Below, in pieces: positions 41,801 to 56,800 of a stretch of 64,000 bases of DNA. The stretch is from Archegozetes longisetosus (Eukaryota; Arthropoda; Arachnida; Sarcoptiformes; Trhypochthoniidae). The stretch lies in assembly GCA_018873245.2 (NCBI GenBank), contig JAEMBT020000006.1:6469855-6533854 (forward strand), in the 5' to 3' direction. The translations under genes and the position numbers were made by a program. How positions within the stretch are numbered: the stretch's first letter is position 1; the number at the start of each line of letters is the position of its first letter. The notes below the pieces were generated by a model that saw only the letters and a program-made list of their open reading frames with translations, did not search any database and had not been told where the DNA came from.

Positions 41801-44800
41801 CAAAGTAATTTCACGCAATAGTCTTTTCTTTAGCTAATAAGACGTCTGCAGAGCAGAGGCACTGAAACTAATCAATTTGAACTATAGCCGAATACGAAAT
41901 TTCTCAATTACAAGGTGCGAACAATCGTCAGCGCAATCAGAATAGATCCAGAAAATAGGCAAACTAAAAACAGCTCCACTTTAGGTCAACACCAAAGCAC
42001 ATGTGTAATCAACCGAAATTCAAATCACTCTATTCTTGCTCTTTAACATTGACTTGAATCTGAACAGCCTGAGACTGAGCAGATGTTTTCACTCAAATTT
42101 GTAGCTCTTCTACTTGTGTGGCAAATAAGAAATTTATTAAATATTACAGAGAAATTCATTTAATTAATGCCATACTATCTCGAGTTGACATGAAATGCCC
42201 TTAATTTGCATTATGAATATTGAACAACAATTCAGTAAAACGAGCGCCTGTTTCAGAAATGGCAACATTTCAAGAGTAGTTTTTGTCTAGAAAAACATAC
42301 ATTCAACCGATTGATAGATTTTAGTGCCCATAACTCAACAAATAGGGATTATTGACAAGAAAAACAAATCTTGTGCTAAATTAAATGTGAGCTAAGTTCT
42401 CATGTGAGATGTGGCACAAAGGCTGTTGAAGTATTGAAAATAGGTTTGTGTTGTTTCAAATGCAATTAGGAATTTGGAGAGAATGGGAGAGAATGAAAAG
42501 AATGGGAGAGAATGAAAAGAATGGGAGAGAATGAAAAGAATGGGAGAAATAGGGAGAGAATGGAAGAGAATGGAAGAGAATGGAAGAGAACAAGAAAATT
42601 TAAAGACGATTGCCTACAGAGCCAAAGTGAGCCCCTTCTGAAAAATGCCAATTTTCGCGAATCCCTGTTGCAGTTAATAATTAAGCTGTGGAGAAAATAG
42701 GCAGAACTGAACAGCCAATACCTACCGATAAATCATGAGTAGAAGCAGGAAATAAAGATCTAAGAAAGTAGAAACCCGTAAAGGCTCCCAACTGCGTTCT
42801 CATCTGATTGAGTCAAGTTATGAGTTTCTCACTTTAATCGTATATATACAATAAACATGTTATGGATCATGACTTACATAGAGTGTAAGCAGTCTCTAAA
42901 GCTGTTTGGAACAAAAATTACATATAAATCCTTAGATACGGAAACTGGAGAGCTGAGCAGTACATAGAAGTACACGAAAATTAAGCCGTACCCATTCAAG
43001 TGTTGGTCATAAATACTTTACTTGGCTTTGTTTATGAGCACATCATCCCATCAGGGAATAGTAGAATAGGATCTATCAATCTTATAAATGTGCCCAACAT
43101 CATATAGAATGGCAACCATCTTGATCCAAATTAGCTTAAACGCTAACAACTATTATGATTATTGATGTAAATCGAAATCTCTTTCCTTAATAATACTCCA
43201 TAATGTGGAGAGTTATGGCAAAGTTATGACATAGAGTTGAGTTTTCAATGTTTACGGCCATGTTTCAAATTGATTAGTACTTAAAATAGAGGAACACTTC
43301 ATATGAATCAGTATTAATTTAAAAGCGTAGCAAAGAAGAAAGTGATATAGAGAAGAGAAGTTAGGCTCATCTTATAAGCTACTTAACTCGTTTGCCAATT
43401 ACTTTTGTTTGCAAATTTTCAATATAAGCTTAAGTTAATCCAAGCCTTATATCATACTATATGATATAAGAGCACATAAGCTTAACTTGCTTTTGATAAT
43501 TCGATTTAAATATCTAAATGAGTATTTTTTGTTGCAGGGATAAACTATTTCGATTAAATTTAAATAATATAAACAAGACAAGATGTGAGGTAAGTGTTTC
43601 TCATTGCACTTTAAGTAAGCTTTTCAGAAGCACAGCCAACATCTACTATAGCCCATCGAAAAATGAATTGTTTTAAGGCTTAATTACGGACCTAACCAAT
43701 TTATTAAACTTTACTTAATTACTTAATAGCACTATTTACTCGATAATTATGCTTATAGTTAGAAATTAATAATCTTCAGTATATCAATGCTCTGCTTTGG
43801 TCTCATTAAAGTTAATATTATAATTGGAGTCCTTAATAGTTAAGTTGACATTTCTCTTTATTATTTAAGCATTAGATCTCTTATCGCATACCTAACCGAT
43901 AAGCGAATATATTTAGAGTTATTTTTCTAAATTAAAATCTATTTGCAATCCGGATGTTATACGATGGCTTATTATAACGCAGGTATTTATATGATATAAG
44001 ATTATACTTCGTACCACTGTTGGCATATTTATCTCGTTTCGCTCACACACTTCAGATAAGACAAATCGCAAACTGTCTTCCTCTCATCATTTAATTAGAC
44101 GAGTCATCGTATACAATATCTTATCAAATATTAATTCTGGTCTCATTTGCCATTCATTTTTTCATTGCTTAATCGTCTAAATCTAGATTTCAGTTTCACA
44201 TATTAATAATTCTCTATTTAATGCAAATGATTATAATTATATGATATTTATAAATATCATATAACAATATTAATCTTGCTCACAAATCCAGATCATCTGC
44301 AGTTTATGCTCTTTCAAGAGATTGTAATTATTGAACAAATATAAAGTGCAGAAAAGTAACCATTCAATAGGGAGATGAAGCTATTCTTAGAAGGCATAGT
44401 TTGGTTTAGCAGAAAATTCGCTGTTAATAGTCAGAAAAACAGAGTTTAAAGCAATGCAAGACTTGGTGTTAAGGACTTGAAATCATAATATAACCATCAA
44501 TCAAGTGGTGCTGTTACTCTAGCTTGATATTCGCGGAGTTGATCCCACAGATTATAGTTTTCTTTATGTTAGCCAGGATTCGAGCTAAGGCCAGACAGGA
44601 AATAGCCAAATCTCTCTGACTTGTGAATTTTTCTGAGTCATTCATTCATTCCTTTATTTGCTTCATTCACATCTTCCGACTAACAACCTATCGTTCGCTA
44701 GGATATTAGCCCTAACTTTTTTTTGCTTTCACCACTATTTTGTAACTTAATCCTAGTTCAGCCCAACTTAAAAACCTTTCAATTCACTGAGTCTTTGCTT

Positions 44801-47800
44801 TTTTTTACTTGTTTGCCGTTTTTTGATTGCATTATAACTATCTGTCAACTATTGGTCACAAAAGATTGATTGCTGACAATTTTTTGGTTGTTTTGTCTAA
44901 GAGGCTGTTCAGTGCCTAATATTTGAATAGTTTAGAGGTTTTTGTTGTATTTATTACATATATTAAAGCAGGACTTATAGAATCAAATTGAAGTTTGCAT
45001 GATTTGGATCATTTGCCGATAGGAAAATAAATGAAGTTGAATGCGTTGACCAGCATAACCATATATTTCTGGTGGATTGGCGCATGTTTGGTAAAGCTGT
45101 GAACCTCGCATAAGGTTGTGCACTCGCTATACCATCGTTTACTATTGTACTCTTGTACTGCATCACTCTCTTCATAAATCATTTGTTGTGATAGCTGTTA
45201 CTTTTGAGATGAACATAATCACGAACATTAAGCTAGCGAACATTTACTCCAAACCGATTCATATAAGTCTGGATAAGTTTGTATTTTTATTGTTGATGTT
45301 TATATGTTTTTGTTTTTATTCAATTGAAAATGTATTCTCAATGTATTCTCAATTAATGATCAGCAAAATTATTCGTTTATTATTTATCATACAATGAAAG
45401 CATAATATATTTTACTTTCACAATACGAATATCATTCATAATGATTTCCTTCTCTACTACTATTTATAATAAATGTCCCAATAAATGGTTAACCCAAATC
45501 AATGTAATTTGTTATATATAATGGATTACTAATGAAAAATTTCAACTATCAAACTAGAAGGATTTCATGAAAACTATTAATTTATTTTTCATTTCTAAAA
45601 GCAACATATTTAGATATTCAATTCACTCGATTTGAGTGAATTTGTCAAAATTTCGTTAACTCATTTCAAGTCACTGTTATTGTGTTTAAAGATGAGTTCT
45701 GCAAAATTGATGGTTTAGATTGAAATTTTCAGCATAAACAATTCGTAATGAGAACTAGGATTAGTTTTATGATTTGAAAGGAAGCGCCCCTATAATGATA
45801 TATCAATTATTTTATACTAATTTTCTAAATCTGATTAGAAATAATTAGAATTACATAACAGATCTTATTTAATTGATTATCAACATGATCTTGAATTTGC
45901 TTGCTTCCAGTACATTTATTTTAATTTGATTCCTATAAAATTCAATTTGATTATATTCATCTATCTTATGAACGAAAATCTTCCAGATTCAAACATCAAT
46001 ATTCTTAATGACATGACATCAAAGCTCATAAAATCCTTCGATTCTGCTAACAATTTAGTTGATTAGTCTTTTGGCATAAAAAATGAGCTGAAAAACAATT
46101 GATCAGTTGTGTTATTTGCGAGTGTGTTGGTATTTGTTAGAGATTTAATGCTGATTAGGATTTAGATGATATTGCATTGCATTCATGACAACAATTCTAT
46201 AAATAAAATAACAAATAACTACTTTGTTCGTTGCAACTTAATGCTTGTGTTTTACTATGTTTTGTGCCGAAAGTGATTACTTATTCTGAATCATAGACAC
46301 TCAGAAAATTTTTCGCATTGAAAAATTCATAATTTACAAAACTTGTTATATCTAAAGTTGTTTGATTGCTCGGCATACTCTCCCGAAATTTTTATTATTC
46401 TGGGGTTTATTTTTATGCAGCGCATTCAATATATCGGTGCTGGTATTACTTATTTAGTACTCAACACAAACTAAACTCCATTCACTAAAACCTATGAAAT
46501 AAAGATTCAACATTTATACACTGAAAGGCTGTATAAACTTATACTCTATCATCCTCTCTATCATACTCTCTATCGTACTCTCTATCATCTTCTCTATCAT
46601 ACTCTCTATCATCCTCTCTATCACACTCTATCACAATGCTCGCAAATTTTATATATTTATTGTTTGCAATTGATAGCAAGAGATAAAATAGTTTTAGGCA
46701 AAATTTTTGTAATGCAATTCCATCTTTTCAAGGAATGTTTGTGCAAGTAAAATACATTTTGTCGACTATTTCAGTTACGATAGCTTAGTTAAGTTGACTA
46801 AATTCATAGAAAACTATCTATTGGTTTTGTTTGAACTTCTGTTTTTTACTTACACTACATCTAAATTGATGATTTTGTCTAACGTTCTGTATAACAAACA
46901 TGTATATCACTTACGATAAGTAAAGACAATCTCTTCTAGATTTGAACATTTTAAGCAAGACATCGCAACACGTCCTGCTTTACTCCTTTTAAATCAAATT
47001 TCATTTTTCATCCATTTGTTGTATATCTTCTCAAGTATTTATTTAGAAGTATACCAAATGAAAATTTTCAATTACACTCCATTTGCCAATCATTTTTCAA
47101 TCCCTGGTTCAGTTGATGGTAAAGTGAGAGCTCAATTGGAAATTTGAGTGATTTTGTTATTATTCATTACTGTTATCGTAATTCATATTTTGACAAAACA
47201 CGTCTCTTTCATGCTTTAATAATTTAGATGATTTGGGACCAACAAATTCTTTTACTTCACTTCTCTACTTAGTTAGCTTATAGACTAAAGCTTAGTCCGA
47301 TTAATATATAGATTGTGGTGCACTCAGTGTCACAAAAATGTCACATTGAATAAAGCGTTCATTTTGTGACACCACAAACACTGAGTTTGATTTTGCGTCC
47401 ATTCGGCTAAGAGTGAGTCATCAACGAATATAATTTAAACTTGTCTTCCAAGTTGATCTCTTTTCCTATCTTCTATCTTATACATTCTACCTTCGATGTA
47501 GTCAACATAATCTCTTGGTTGTAACGGTAGCCCAACTTGTTTCTATAAGGCCTTAAATTGAATCGCGCGGTAAAGCAGATAAATAGGAGATAATCGAAAT
47601 ATGAGTGAAAAATTTCTTATGAAACATTGATTTGAAATAGATTTGTTGGAGTGTAGATTATAGGGGATTGTTAAGTAGATGTTCTGAAAGAGAGTAAGCC
47701 GTATTTCTTTTCTTTGATGTATGATCAATGACATACTTGGCTTTCATCATCTCTTTAGCACGACTTGCATATGATGTGTTATTCCGCATTTGGATCATGT

Positions 47801-50800
47801 TTTAGAGGGGTCTCTACTATGACCATAATTCCGGTTAGAGTCACAAGAGGTTGCATTCATTTCCTTTCGACTCCTCTTCATGTCTCTATCACTTGATACC
47901 ACTAATTGGAAACTATCTTTTCAATATTGCCAACTCTTATGATGGATCTATTCATACTTATTCTATTCATGTACACAATCGGATGATATTATGCAATAAC
48001 GACTCTATTATTTAAGTGTTCTCAAAACGTATAATGAAATCAATTATTTCAAATCTTAGAACATATCTGCTGAAAACAGTAATTTAACTAATTTGTTCTG
48101 TTTTCAATATGTTTGATGTTGTATTGTTTTCTAGAAAAATAAGTTATGCTTCGTTGCAGTGCCATAGCCATGTTTTTTAGACTGAGGGAAGGCCAGATTA
48201 AAGTTAGAAATGAGATGCTCACATTTCAGATGACAACCACTAACTCTGATTAAAATATGTTAATTTTTAAAAAAATCAAACTTTTGGTTAATGTTTAACA
48301 ATAAGCAATCGATTGAGGAACCAAATAGACTTTGAAGGTTTTTTTCATCACAAGCCTGCACTTGAGTTTGAAAATAATATGAGAGCTATAGTCCCCCTAA
48401 ACCCCCCACTGACTACGGCTGTGTTTTGTTGTAGCAAAATATCATTCAATTATACTTTACTTATCAAGTATTGATTTACTCTCCTCGATAGGCTTCAACC
48501 ATTATATACCCTTTGGTTGTTGTGTATTAAACACTTATTTTGAAGTTTGATTTCTTTTTAAAGCAATGGTTGAGTTATTTTACAAGCAGTAAAATATGTT
48601 TTTATTTGAAGTGACTTGTATGAGAAGTTTATACATCTTTTACATCTCCCTTAAGATTTAACAAGAATACTAATAGGCGTTACATTAGATTTTGCTTATA
48701 TTCCTTGTATTTCTTATACTCTTTACATTCCTTATATGGCATATATTCTTCAATATTCATCGATATTCTACATAACTTGACTCCAGTCTGCAGTCACTAA
48801 AGTTGTTTGATGTTGAAGAATCTCAATGAATTTTTACGCTTAACTGCACACCATCTTCAATGTTGTATTCGTTCTTTTTCTTTATCTCAACTATGCTTTC
48901 TTCCAGATCTACTTTAGTGTTTTTTTTGTGAAACTCGAGGAGCGGTAAGAAAGCAAAGAAAAGTTCAAATGAGAATCTGTATCAAACTGGACTTAGTTTT
49001 TGTTTGGTATTAGATTAAAGAATCATCAAATATAGATTTTTGTTAGAGTTGTACAGAAAGAGCAAAATAATTGCTTATTGACATTGATTAGAGCTCATTT
49101 CTTGGAGAATCTGATTTCTTACTTTTGAAGAATCCCAAACTAATGTCTAAGTGAGTCATTGCGAGTTTCCTTCGTAGCAGAGGAAGTGTCGCTTCATATT
49201 CTCGCCTCATATTGAGTTCTTAGATTGAGGAAATTTTTTCATCGTTACACATGACTGATTCTGGTTGGATTTGAAGCTAGCTTTTGTATATTGATCTTAG
49301 CTTCATAACTATCTGGCTCTAGGCTGGCACTAGACTGCATTTCAATACCAGCTCGCGAATAAACCTTAGTGTTAACTCTATATATGCATTCTATGCAATA
49401 GCGCTTTATTTCAACTCATATATTTGACTCTGCGAGTAACTGCTAAACCGGCGAGAAAACTTGCCGACGTTCGCACCAATTATGTTGCCAAAGAGGTATA
49501 TTGCGATTTTCCTCTCTGTTGCACTTTGACGCAATCGCTAGGAATAATTCATTCACAAATTTAGCTTCTGTTCAAAATTACTTTTTACATCTCATACAAC
49601 ACCTACTATGCAATTAATGCTGAAATTAATCTGATAAAAAACAGACACTTACTAATACTACTGTTTTAAGCGGTGTAAGTTTAAGCTCATAGTACAATAT
49701 AGAATAATAGATTTGACAGTACAGTTAAACCTGTCTAATTTGTAGATGCAGTTAAGTAGGTTTTAAAAAACAAAACTCTGTTTAGTCTCATGTGACAGTT
49801 AGGGTGAGTTGACTGTATTCAATGCAGATTGACTAGCTTTTGAAAAAATTATACTTTTTGATTGCCTTAATATTCTTCTCTGCTTTAGATCAAAATGAAG
49901 GAAATAATAGAGTCTCACCTAATCCAATAAAGACTTACATTTGATGTAGAATTGTTGTTATTATTATGCAAAAGGCCTTAACTTATCCCTTATATGTCTA
50001 TGAATGATTCGATGTAAAAAAAAGTACGCCTAAAGCTGATGCTGTTGTATTATCGAATTTAAACATGTAGTAAAAGCTTAGCCTAAAAGCTAGTTTCTCT
50101 GTCTAACAAGAGAAACATTTGCAGTGAAGCCCTATTTCTTATTACAGCGAATCATTGGTGCGCTCACCAGATTTGCATAGAATTTGGTAATTTAAAAATT
50201 AAAGAAAATTCTTTGTTGCGCAGAATAAACTGCATAATAGACGCGCCATTTGTCAAGTTTAGAGATAATGTGCTTATATAAAAGTTGGTTTATATAAGAA
50301 AAGGATATTCGTTTAATCGGGCGTATATGAAATGTAGGTCTCAAAGTGATAATTGAAGACCATTTATAAGTATGAAAGTGAAAAAATTCAGTTCAAAATT
50401 GAGCTCAATTCTGGCAGCTATAAAATAAACAGAAAAATTTAGATTAAAAATCGATCCCTAGGTTATTGTATATTAAAAGGAGTGACGACTTAGCAAAAAG
50501 CTTAGGATGCAATTTATGCCTTGAATTAATATTGGCCTTACATAAGATTTAATGTTAGCGTTACATAACATTTAATATTGGCCTTACATAAGATTTTCTC
50601 TCCTGCTGTTGTTCATATGATAACTTTTATAGACAAGACAAACTATATGATGAACCACATTGCTAGATTGATTGCCTGCATTTTTTGCCTTTTTATAGCT
50701 CTTTTTTAGCTCTTTTTTCCAGCAGTCAATATAACAGAAACTTATTAAAGCACAAACTGCTTAAGTTAGCTTTTTTCTGATCTGTTTTTGGCAAATAAAT

Positions 50801-53800
50801 TGGCCGCAAATATGTTTGGGACTCTTATAACCATAGGCTTTCTTATCAGAACATTGTTTTTGTTCTCATAGCGAAGAAAAATGGATGTAATAGTTGAATA
50901 TCAATGTTATATAAGTGTTGTGTATCCTATGGTATCACACTATCAAACGTGATCTAAAGCAAAACTGCTCGCTTCTAATCTAATTACTTTGAAACAACAT
51001 ATGCGACAGTATGTTATAACTTATAACTTAATAATGTTTTATAAAGTAGACGCACGCTATGCTTTACATGCTCTTAAAGTGGATTATATTCTGGTTCGTC
51101 CTCTAAATCTCTCACTGATTTTGCCTTTTGTCAAATAGACAGTAGTTTCTGATCTCAATTCTAAAAACACTATAAGTTACTTGTGCTTTGCCTAGTTTCA
51201 ATTACTTTCGACATTATTCTTACACTTAATGGCAATTTTGGCTGAAATTTTAATTTTCTAAAGTGCACTTTTCCTGTAATTGTTAACAATCGAAATATGC
51301 ATTTTTCTTATGAGAATTTTATTGCTTCGCCAACATGTCTATTAGTTTGAAATTTTCTCTGTCCCATAGTTTTCATAAAATATATTCTCACATCAGAGAT
51401 CGATATTTCTCTCACACATTGAAATATTAGTCTAATGAAAGGCATTGAATGAGTTGCTCGCGAATTAGGTTTTCAAACAGTACAACAGTATATACTCTAA
51501 TGATGTTAATGATGAATTTTGTGTGTTATGCCAACGCACAGCAATCGTTATGTTCGGGCAGAGAGTATGGATCGCTATTAATGCTTATTTCGTTGTTTTG
51601 CTGCCAATCACGTTAAGTCTGACATTAAGGTGCGCTTCTCTCCATTCCTTAGAGACCATTTTAATGTTGTGTATGGATGTGTCAATCAAGCCCTCTCTCC
51701 TATTAGTAGGCTTTAGATTTATCGGCATTTCCGCATTTTTATTGTCGAATCCTGTCTTCTAAACATTCATCTGAGAACATGACCTAAGCTTTATATGTCA
51801 CTTAATTGTGAGTCAAACCCATCCCTTTATCTAAGATTAAAACTCTAAGTTTATAAACTGTTCTCATATTAGAAATTGAAGCTAAAACTTGATATAAATA
51901 ATTGATAAGTTTGTAAATTAGGTGTTGTTTTATATTTTGGGTGAGTGTTTGATTAGACAAAACTAAATGCTTTGATTAGGTCTAAAATGGAGTTTAACCC
52001 AGTTTTCCATTGGAAGCGATAAACTAAATTGTAGAAAATGACATACCATTTCAGTCCATTTAATCGTTTTGTGTATTATCGCTGTTAGAGGTTATTAGCG
52101 GTAATGATTGCTATTAGAAAAATGATCAACAAAATAGAGAGAGATTTGAAATATTTATTTCGTCTAAATTCATAGATTGTGTAAATCAAATTAAATAAAA
52201 TACAACCAAATTAAACAAAAACAACCAACTCGTCCACATCTAGACTTTTAATCGTAAGGACCAATCGATTTCTATTAAAATTGTATTCAACTTTATCAAA
52301 ACAGTGTCTGAATGTTCTTTTTTACTATTTTTAGTACAAATTTCTTTAGAAGATTGAAAGAAAATGAAATTTTTCAGCCAAAGGTTTCCAATATGATAGA
52401 GACGAATAAGAAATAGTGTTAGGAAAATCTTGAACTGAGACCTAACGTATGGTAAGAACTGGTAGAGTAGAGTATTAGAGATTTGAGACACATAACTTGT
52501 ATTTTATGGAAATGGTGGTGTAGTAGATTGAAAGCTCTTAAAAGCTCGTATCATAAAATAACTTGAATACCAATTGCAAAAGCATATTAAATACTTAGAT
52601 CTTCATAAGAAACAAGTGAATCTTGTTTTTTTGTAACGTGAAGCTTCTGTTTTTCTTCTTTTTCGCTAGCCATCTATTCTTGTACTCAAAACTGTGACCG
52701 CACTCTCCAAGTTCGTCGTTGTTCGTGCCTTTTGTTTCGTTGGCACACTAGCAATGCTTAGTTTTTAACTTTGTTGTTGCTTCAGTACCAGTTTACTTAA
52801 GCACTAAAAAGGATGCTGTTGTCAAAATGTGTATTTTAGCTGACGAGACAGATGTTAACGAAAACCAATGTTAACTCTGTTCCTGACGCAGCCCATCTTT
52901 TCCAACTAAATTCTGTCACAAAATATGATTTTATTTGAAGATATCATCAAAACTTGCAATACATTTGAACGACTACATCTTTTTTTGTTTTGACAGTTAT
53001 TCTACGTTATTGTGATTTTAAGATATTTTCTCCTCTTTTGCTTCTCGTCAAATTGAGCCAAGTTTTAAACTGAAATTAGTATTTCCAAGAAGTGAACGTG
53101 TGTTTTGTTGAAGAATGATATTATAGATAGTTTGTGTGTGGGATAAAATGGAGAAAATAGTTTTGATTAGAACTAGAAATAGGAAAAGATGATGAGAATA
53201 GAGAAATTTAAAAGAAGTAGCTAGTGTTTGTATTTTTGTGAAAGGGAGCAATATTGAAAGCGTGGCAGAACATCGACATTGTAGCTAGAAAGTTAGTAAA
53301 GAAATCGATTTTTCAAGTAATATTTTTCCCCTGCAACCATTGTTCTTGCCCTCAACATATAAAGCAAAAGGCAATCTTTATCTTTCGTCATGCCTTCTAT
53401 AACCCTCCTTAACTTGATCTTCTCTCTAGTTGCAGTTCTCTCTTCTATAGCTTAAGAGTCAAGACTTTATTTTTCTCTATTTTTCTTAACTTAATTTCTT
53501 CTAACTATTTCTCAGAGTTTGTGCTAGATTCCAATTAATATCTCAAATCTGTGACTTGATCTGAAGCGACCAAATTGAAAAAAGGAAAAAATTGAATCGA
53601 ATAAAAGTTATTGATTTAGGGAAGGGATTGATTATTATTTAGTATTAGAGATGCAATTAATTTAAATGATGGAGACTATTATTGACTGAATGGTTGCTAT
53701 CCTAAAACATGAATGGATTATTTCTACTTGACTATACTAATGCATCTATTGATCCAAATTAATTAATTTCGCTACAACACAATCCCTATTATTTTGCTTT

Positions 53801-56800
53801 TTAACCAAATCCATAACTGTGTCATTCACAAATGTAAGTGTCGTTTATTACTACAATTGAGTAACGAGAGAGAGATTTCTCAAACAAAATTTGATTGAAC
53901 TTAGGAAAAAGCTTTTTGCCAATAATTTGATTAATTTGTTTGGAAGACAAGAGTCTCAAACAGATAGAGTGAAAGAGGAATATATTTTCATTGGTACAAT
54001 AAACAAGTGTAAGAATATACTGTGAAAAATAAGTGACGTTTTATGTATTGGCATAAATTTACATTTTCATTGTATTTTCACTCTAAAAGTCCTCTATTTG
54101 TCATTTTTATTTCACTCATCTGAATGATGAAACTTGAAAAATTAACAATCGCTTCCATTATTCACAATTTTATTCAGATGTTCGTCATTTGTATCAATAG
54201 AATAATTGAATTTTGCGATTTGTTTCTTGTTATTGTCATATATATATAGTTGTAGTAGAAAAGTATGGTTTTATGGGTGAATGCATTTTCTATTTTCTTA
54301 TAGCAAATAGATTTTAGAGATATGAAAAATTTTGATTTATTATTTGCGCAACTTTTCAAATTGAAACTCAATCATAGATATGAAATGGTATTGTACTAAT
54401 ATTTTCAAATGTTTTTCACATAATTATAATAATTTGCTCATCTCAATGATGCCTTTTGTAATTTAGTGATCGATATTGAAATTACACCGCAATTATAGAC
54501 AATTATAACGCTCAGTGTGCGTCAAATATTTCACGCAATCAACACTTACTCACGTATGCCTATTAACTAAATGCACAAAACAATGTGAACCAATGCTAAT
54601 CAAACTTTTAGCATTAGTTGATTATTCACAGCTTAATTTCGATAATTATTTGCAGTTAAAGCAAATAAGCCCAAGTCAATGCCTTTTGTTATCCATTTTC
54701 ATGTATACTTCAAACGTATGGATTGAACGATCGAAAGCAGTCTTCAAACTAGAGCTGATTTCATGTTTAGCTTAGCATACACATCAGATGGTATTATGAA
54801 GCTTAAAAATAAAATCTAATTTCATCAAATATCGTCATTCAGTGTATTGATTGCAAATGTTTGAAGCTGTATAGAAAGCTAAGAAAGAGACGAAAGTTTT
54901 TTGTGATAATTAAATGAGAATTATCAAGACAATTGATTAAGAAGAGTAAAGAAAAAGGCAACTCTATTAGTATCAGTTTTTATAATAGAAGACATTTTTA
55001 TCCCTATAAGATTTAATGAGTCTAAATAAAATGATGGATATTAGGAGAGATGATAATAATATAAAGGAATGTCAACATTAATTTATAGTCCACAGCAAAC
55101 GAGATTATTTTTAACATTGCAGTTAGTGCGCTAAAAGCTAGTATTGACTTTTTTCATAAGTTATACCAAAGCCTATCAACTAATGCCATTATTCTCTATT
55201 GTTATTACACTAAACTAATGCTGACATTGACATTTAGCTAATTGACTGGTGTTTTGTTTTTCATTTTAGATCGACTCTTTAACACTAGAACCAAATAATG
55301 TGGCCAGTTGTGTATCCAAAGGCAAATCAGAGGTAATTTTGGCGTGTTCAATTGTCAATGAAAATTACATTTCTTTTACTCACTTAGTTGACTGTATGAA
55401 AGCATTGTCAAAACATGATTAAACGCTTTGAATACCTGATCTTTATACTTGTTTTATTCATATTTGCCTTTTTTCTATCTATTGTCAGCTTTACGACTGT
55501 AGAAATCACATAAGAGTGATTCAGCCAATAGGAAGTGATAGCAATAAGTTATACCTTTGTGGTACTAATGCTCACAACCCAAAAGATTGGGTCATTAATG
55601 TAAGTATTAACACATATCATAATAGATACTAATATTTTAGCATTATATAGATTCATGGTTTATGTGCAACATATTTATTTTCAACTATCTATAACACATT
55701 GTATCTATCGATTTGAAACAAATTAATATTATTTTAGGCAAATTTATCATTATTATCGCCTCACGAATCTTTTCCTGGAATCGGGACTGGTATAGCCAAA
55801 TGCCCATTTGATCCAGATGACAATGCAACTGCTACGTGGGTTGGTAAGTAGACCGAATCAATGCCAATAACGGCTTTATGGATGCCCTAAACATATAGTG
55901 ATGTTCGCTATCAAACAAATTACAATATATGATATTGACTAATACCCTGAAATATACTATTCAGTATTCGTAGTATGTATAGCATATAGTATATAAAGGA
56001 ATAGGTTCTCTCGGCAGTCATATGCACTGTTCTGTCTATATCTGTAGTTTTCACTCGTACGCACTATTCGTTCTGTATCTGTAGTTTTCGCGAGTATGCA
56101 CTGTTCTCTCTCTGTATCTGTAGTTTTCACTCGTCTCTCAACTTTTCTCACAATCATTATGATAGTCGATAAAAAGCATCAGTTGAGGCATTGAATACTA
56201 ATGCCTTACTCTACTCTAGCATTACTTGACAGCTCAGTGTTAACCATATCTTTGGTGGCTATTTTCTTCAATAAGTTTATGCAATAAAGGCTTTTCTGTA
56301 GTTTTTCAGAAGTTCATTTTCACCATAAAACCCATTCAGAACAGAATAAATATGATTTTGATCGAGTAATTTAGTTGAATTGAACTAAAGGCTGATTAAA
56401 GTAGATGGAATCGTATGATTATTTTGACTTATGTTGATATGTATCGAATTTTAAATTTGCAGTTTCTATAGACTGTCTCATTCACTGCATTCCAAAGCCC
56501 TTATTCCATAAACTGATTTATATCTTTCAGCTGAATTGGCTCAAACTTACAAAAAGTTTTCTTCTTTTGATACAATTTCTGTTTTTTTTCATGTATTTGT
56601 AAAGAACATGGAAATCCTGGTGGACTGCCCGGACTCTATAGTGGATCAGTTGCAGAGTTCACAAAAGCAGATACTGTTATTTTTAGGACAGATTTATATA
56701 ATTTGACGACAGGACAAAAAGTACAACCATTCAAACGGACCATAAAATATGACTCCAAATGGCTGGACAGTATGTGTTGACAACTATCTAATAAGTGAAT

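Larger units (their letters stand above)
41510..43537 (+). other. Sema2a: Sema2 intron 2 (2.0 kb)
   Basis: GT at 41510, AG at 43536-43537. It contains a purine-rich minisatellite at 42.48 kb and a perfect short hairpin at 43.45 kb. I see no coding sequence. Confidence 0.9.
43590..55269 (+). other. Sema2a: Sema2 intron 3 (11.7 kb)
   Basis: GT at 43590, TTTTAG at 55264-55269. AT-rich. It holds palindromes at 44.24 and 47.33 kb, a 12-bp CTCTCTATCATA array at 46.54 kb and a 23-bp repeat at 50.53 kb. A 79-codon hydrophobic open frame at 51523-51762 has no recognisable motif, and I do not call it a gene. Confidence 0.85.

Noticed and set aside
51523-51762. 79-codon hydrophobic open frame in intron 3; a short stretch before it loosely resembles 31441-31490
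   Set aside because: No motif and no clear splice context. The resemblance is short and gapped, within what AT-rich sequence can give by chance.
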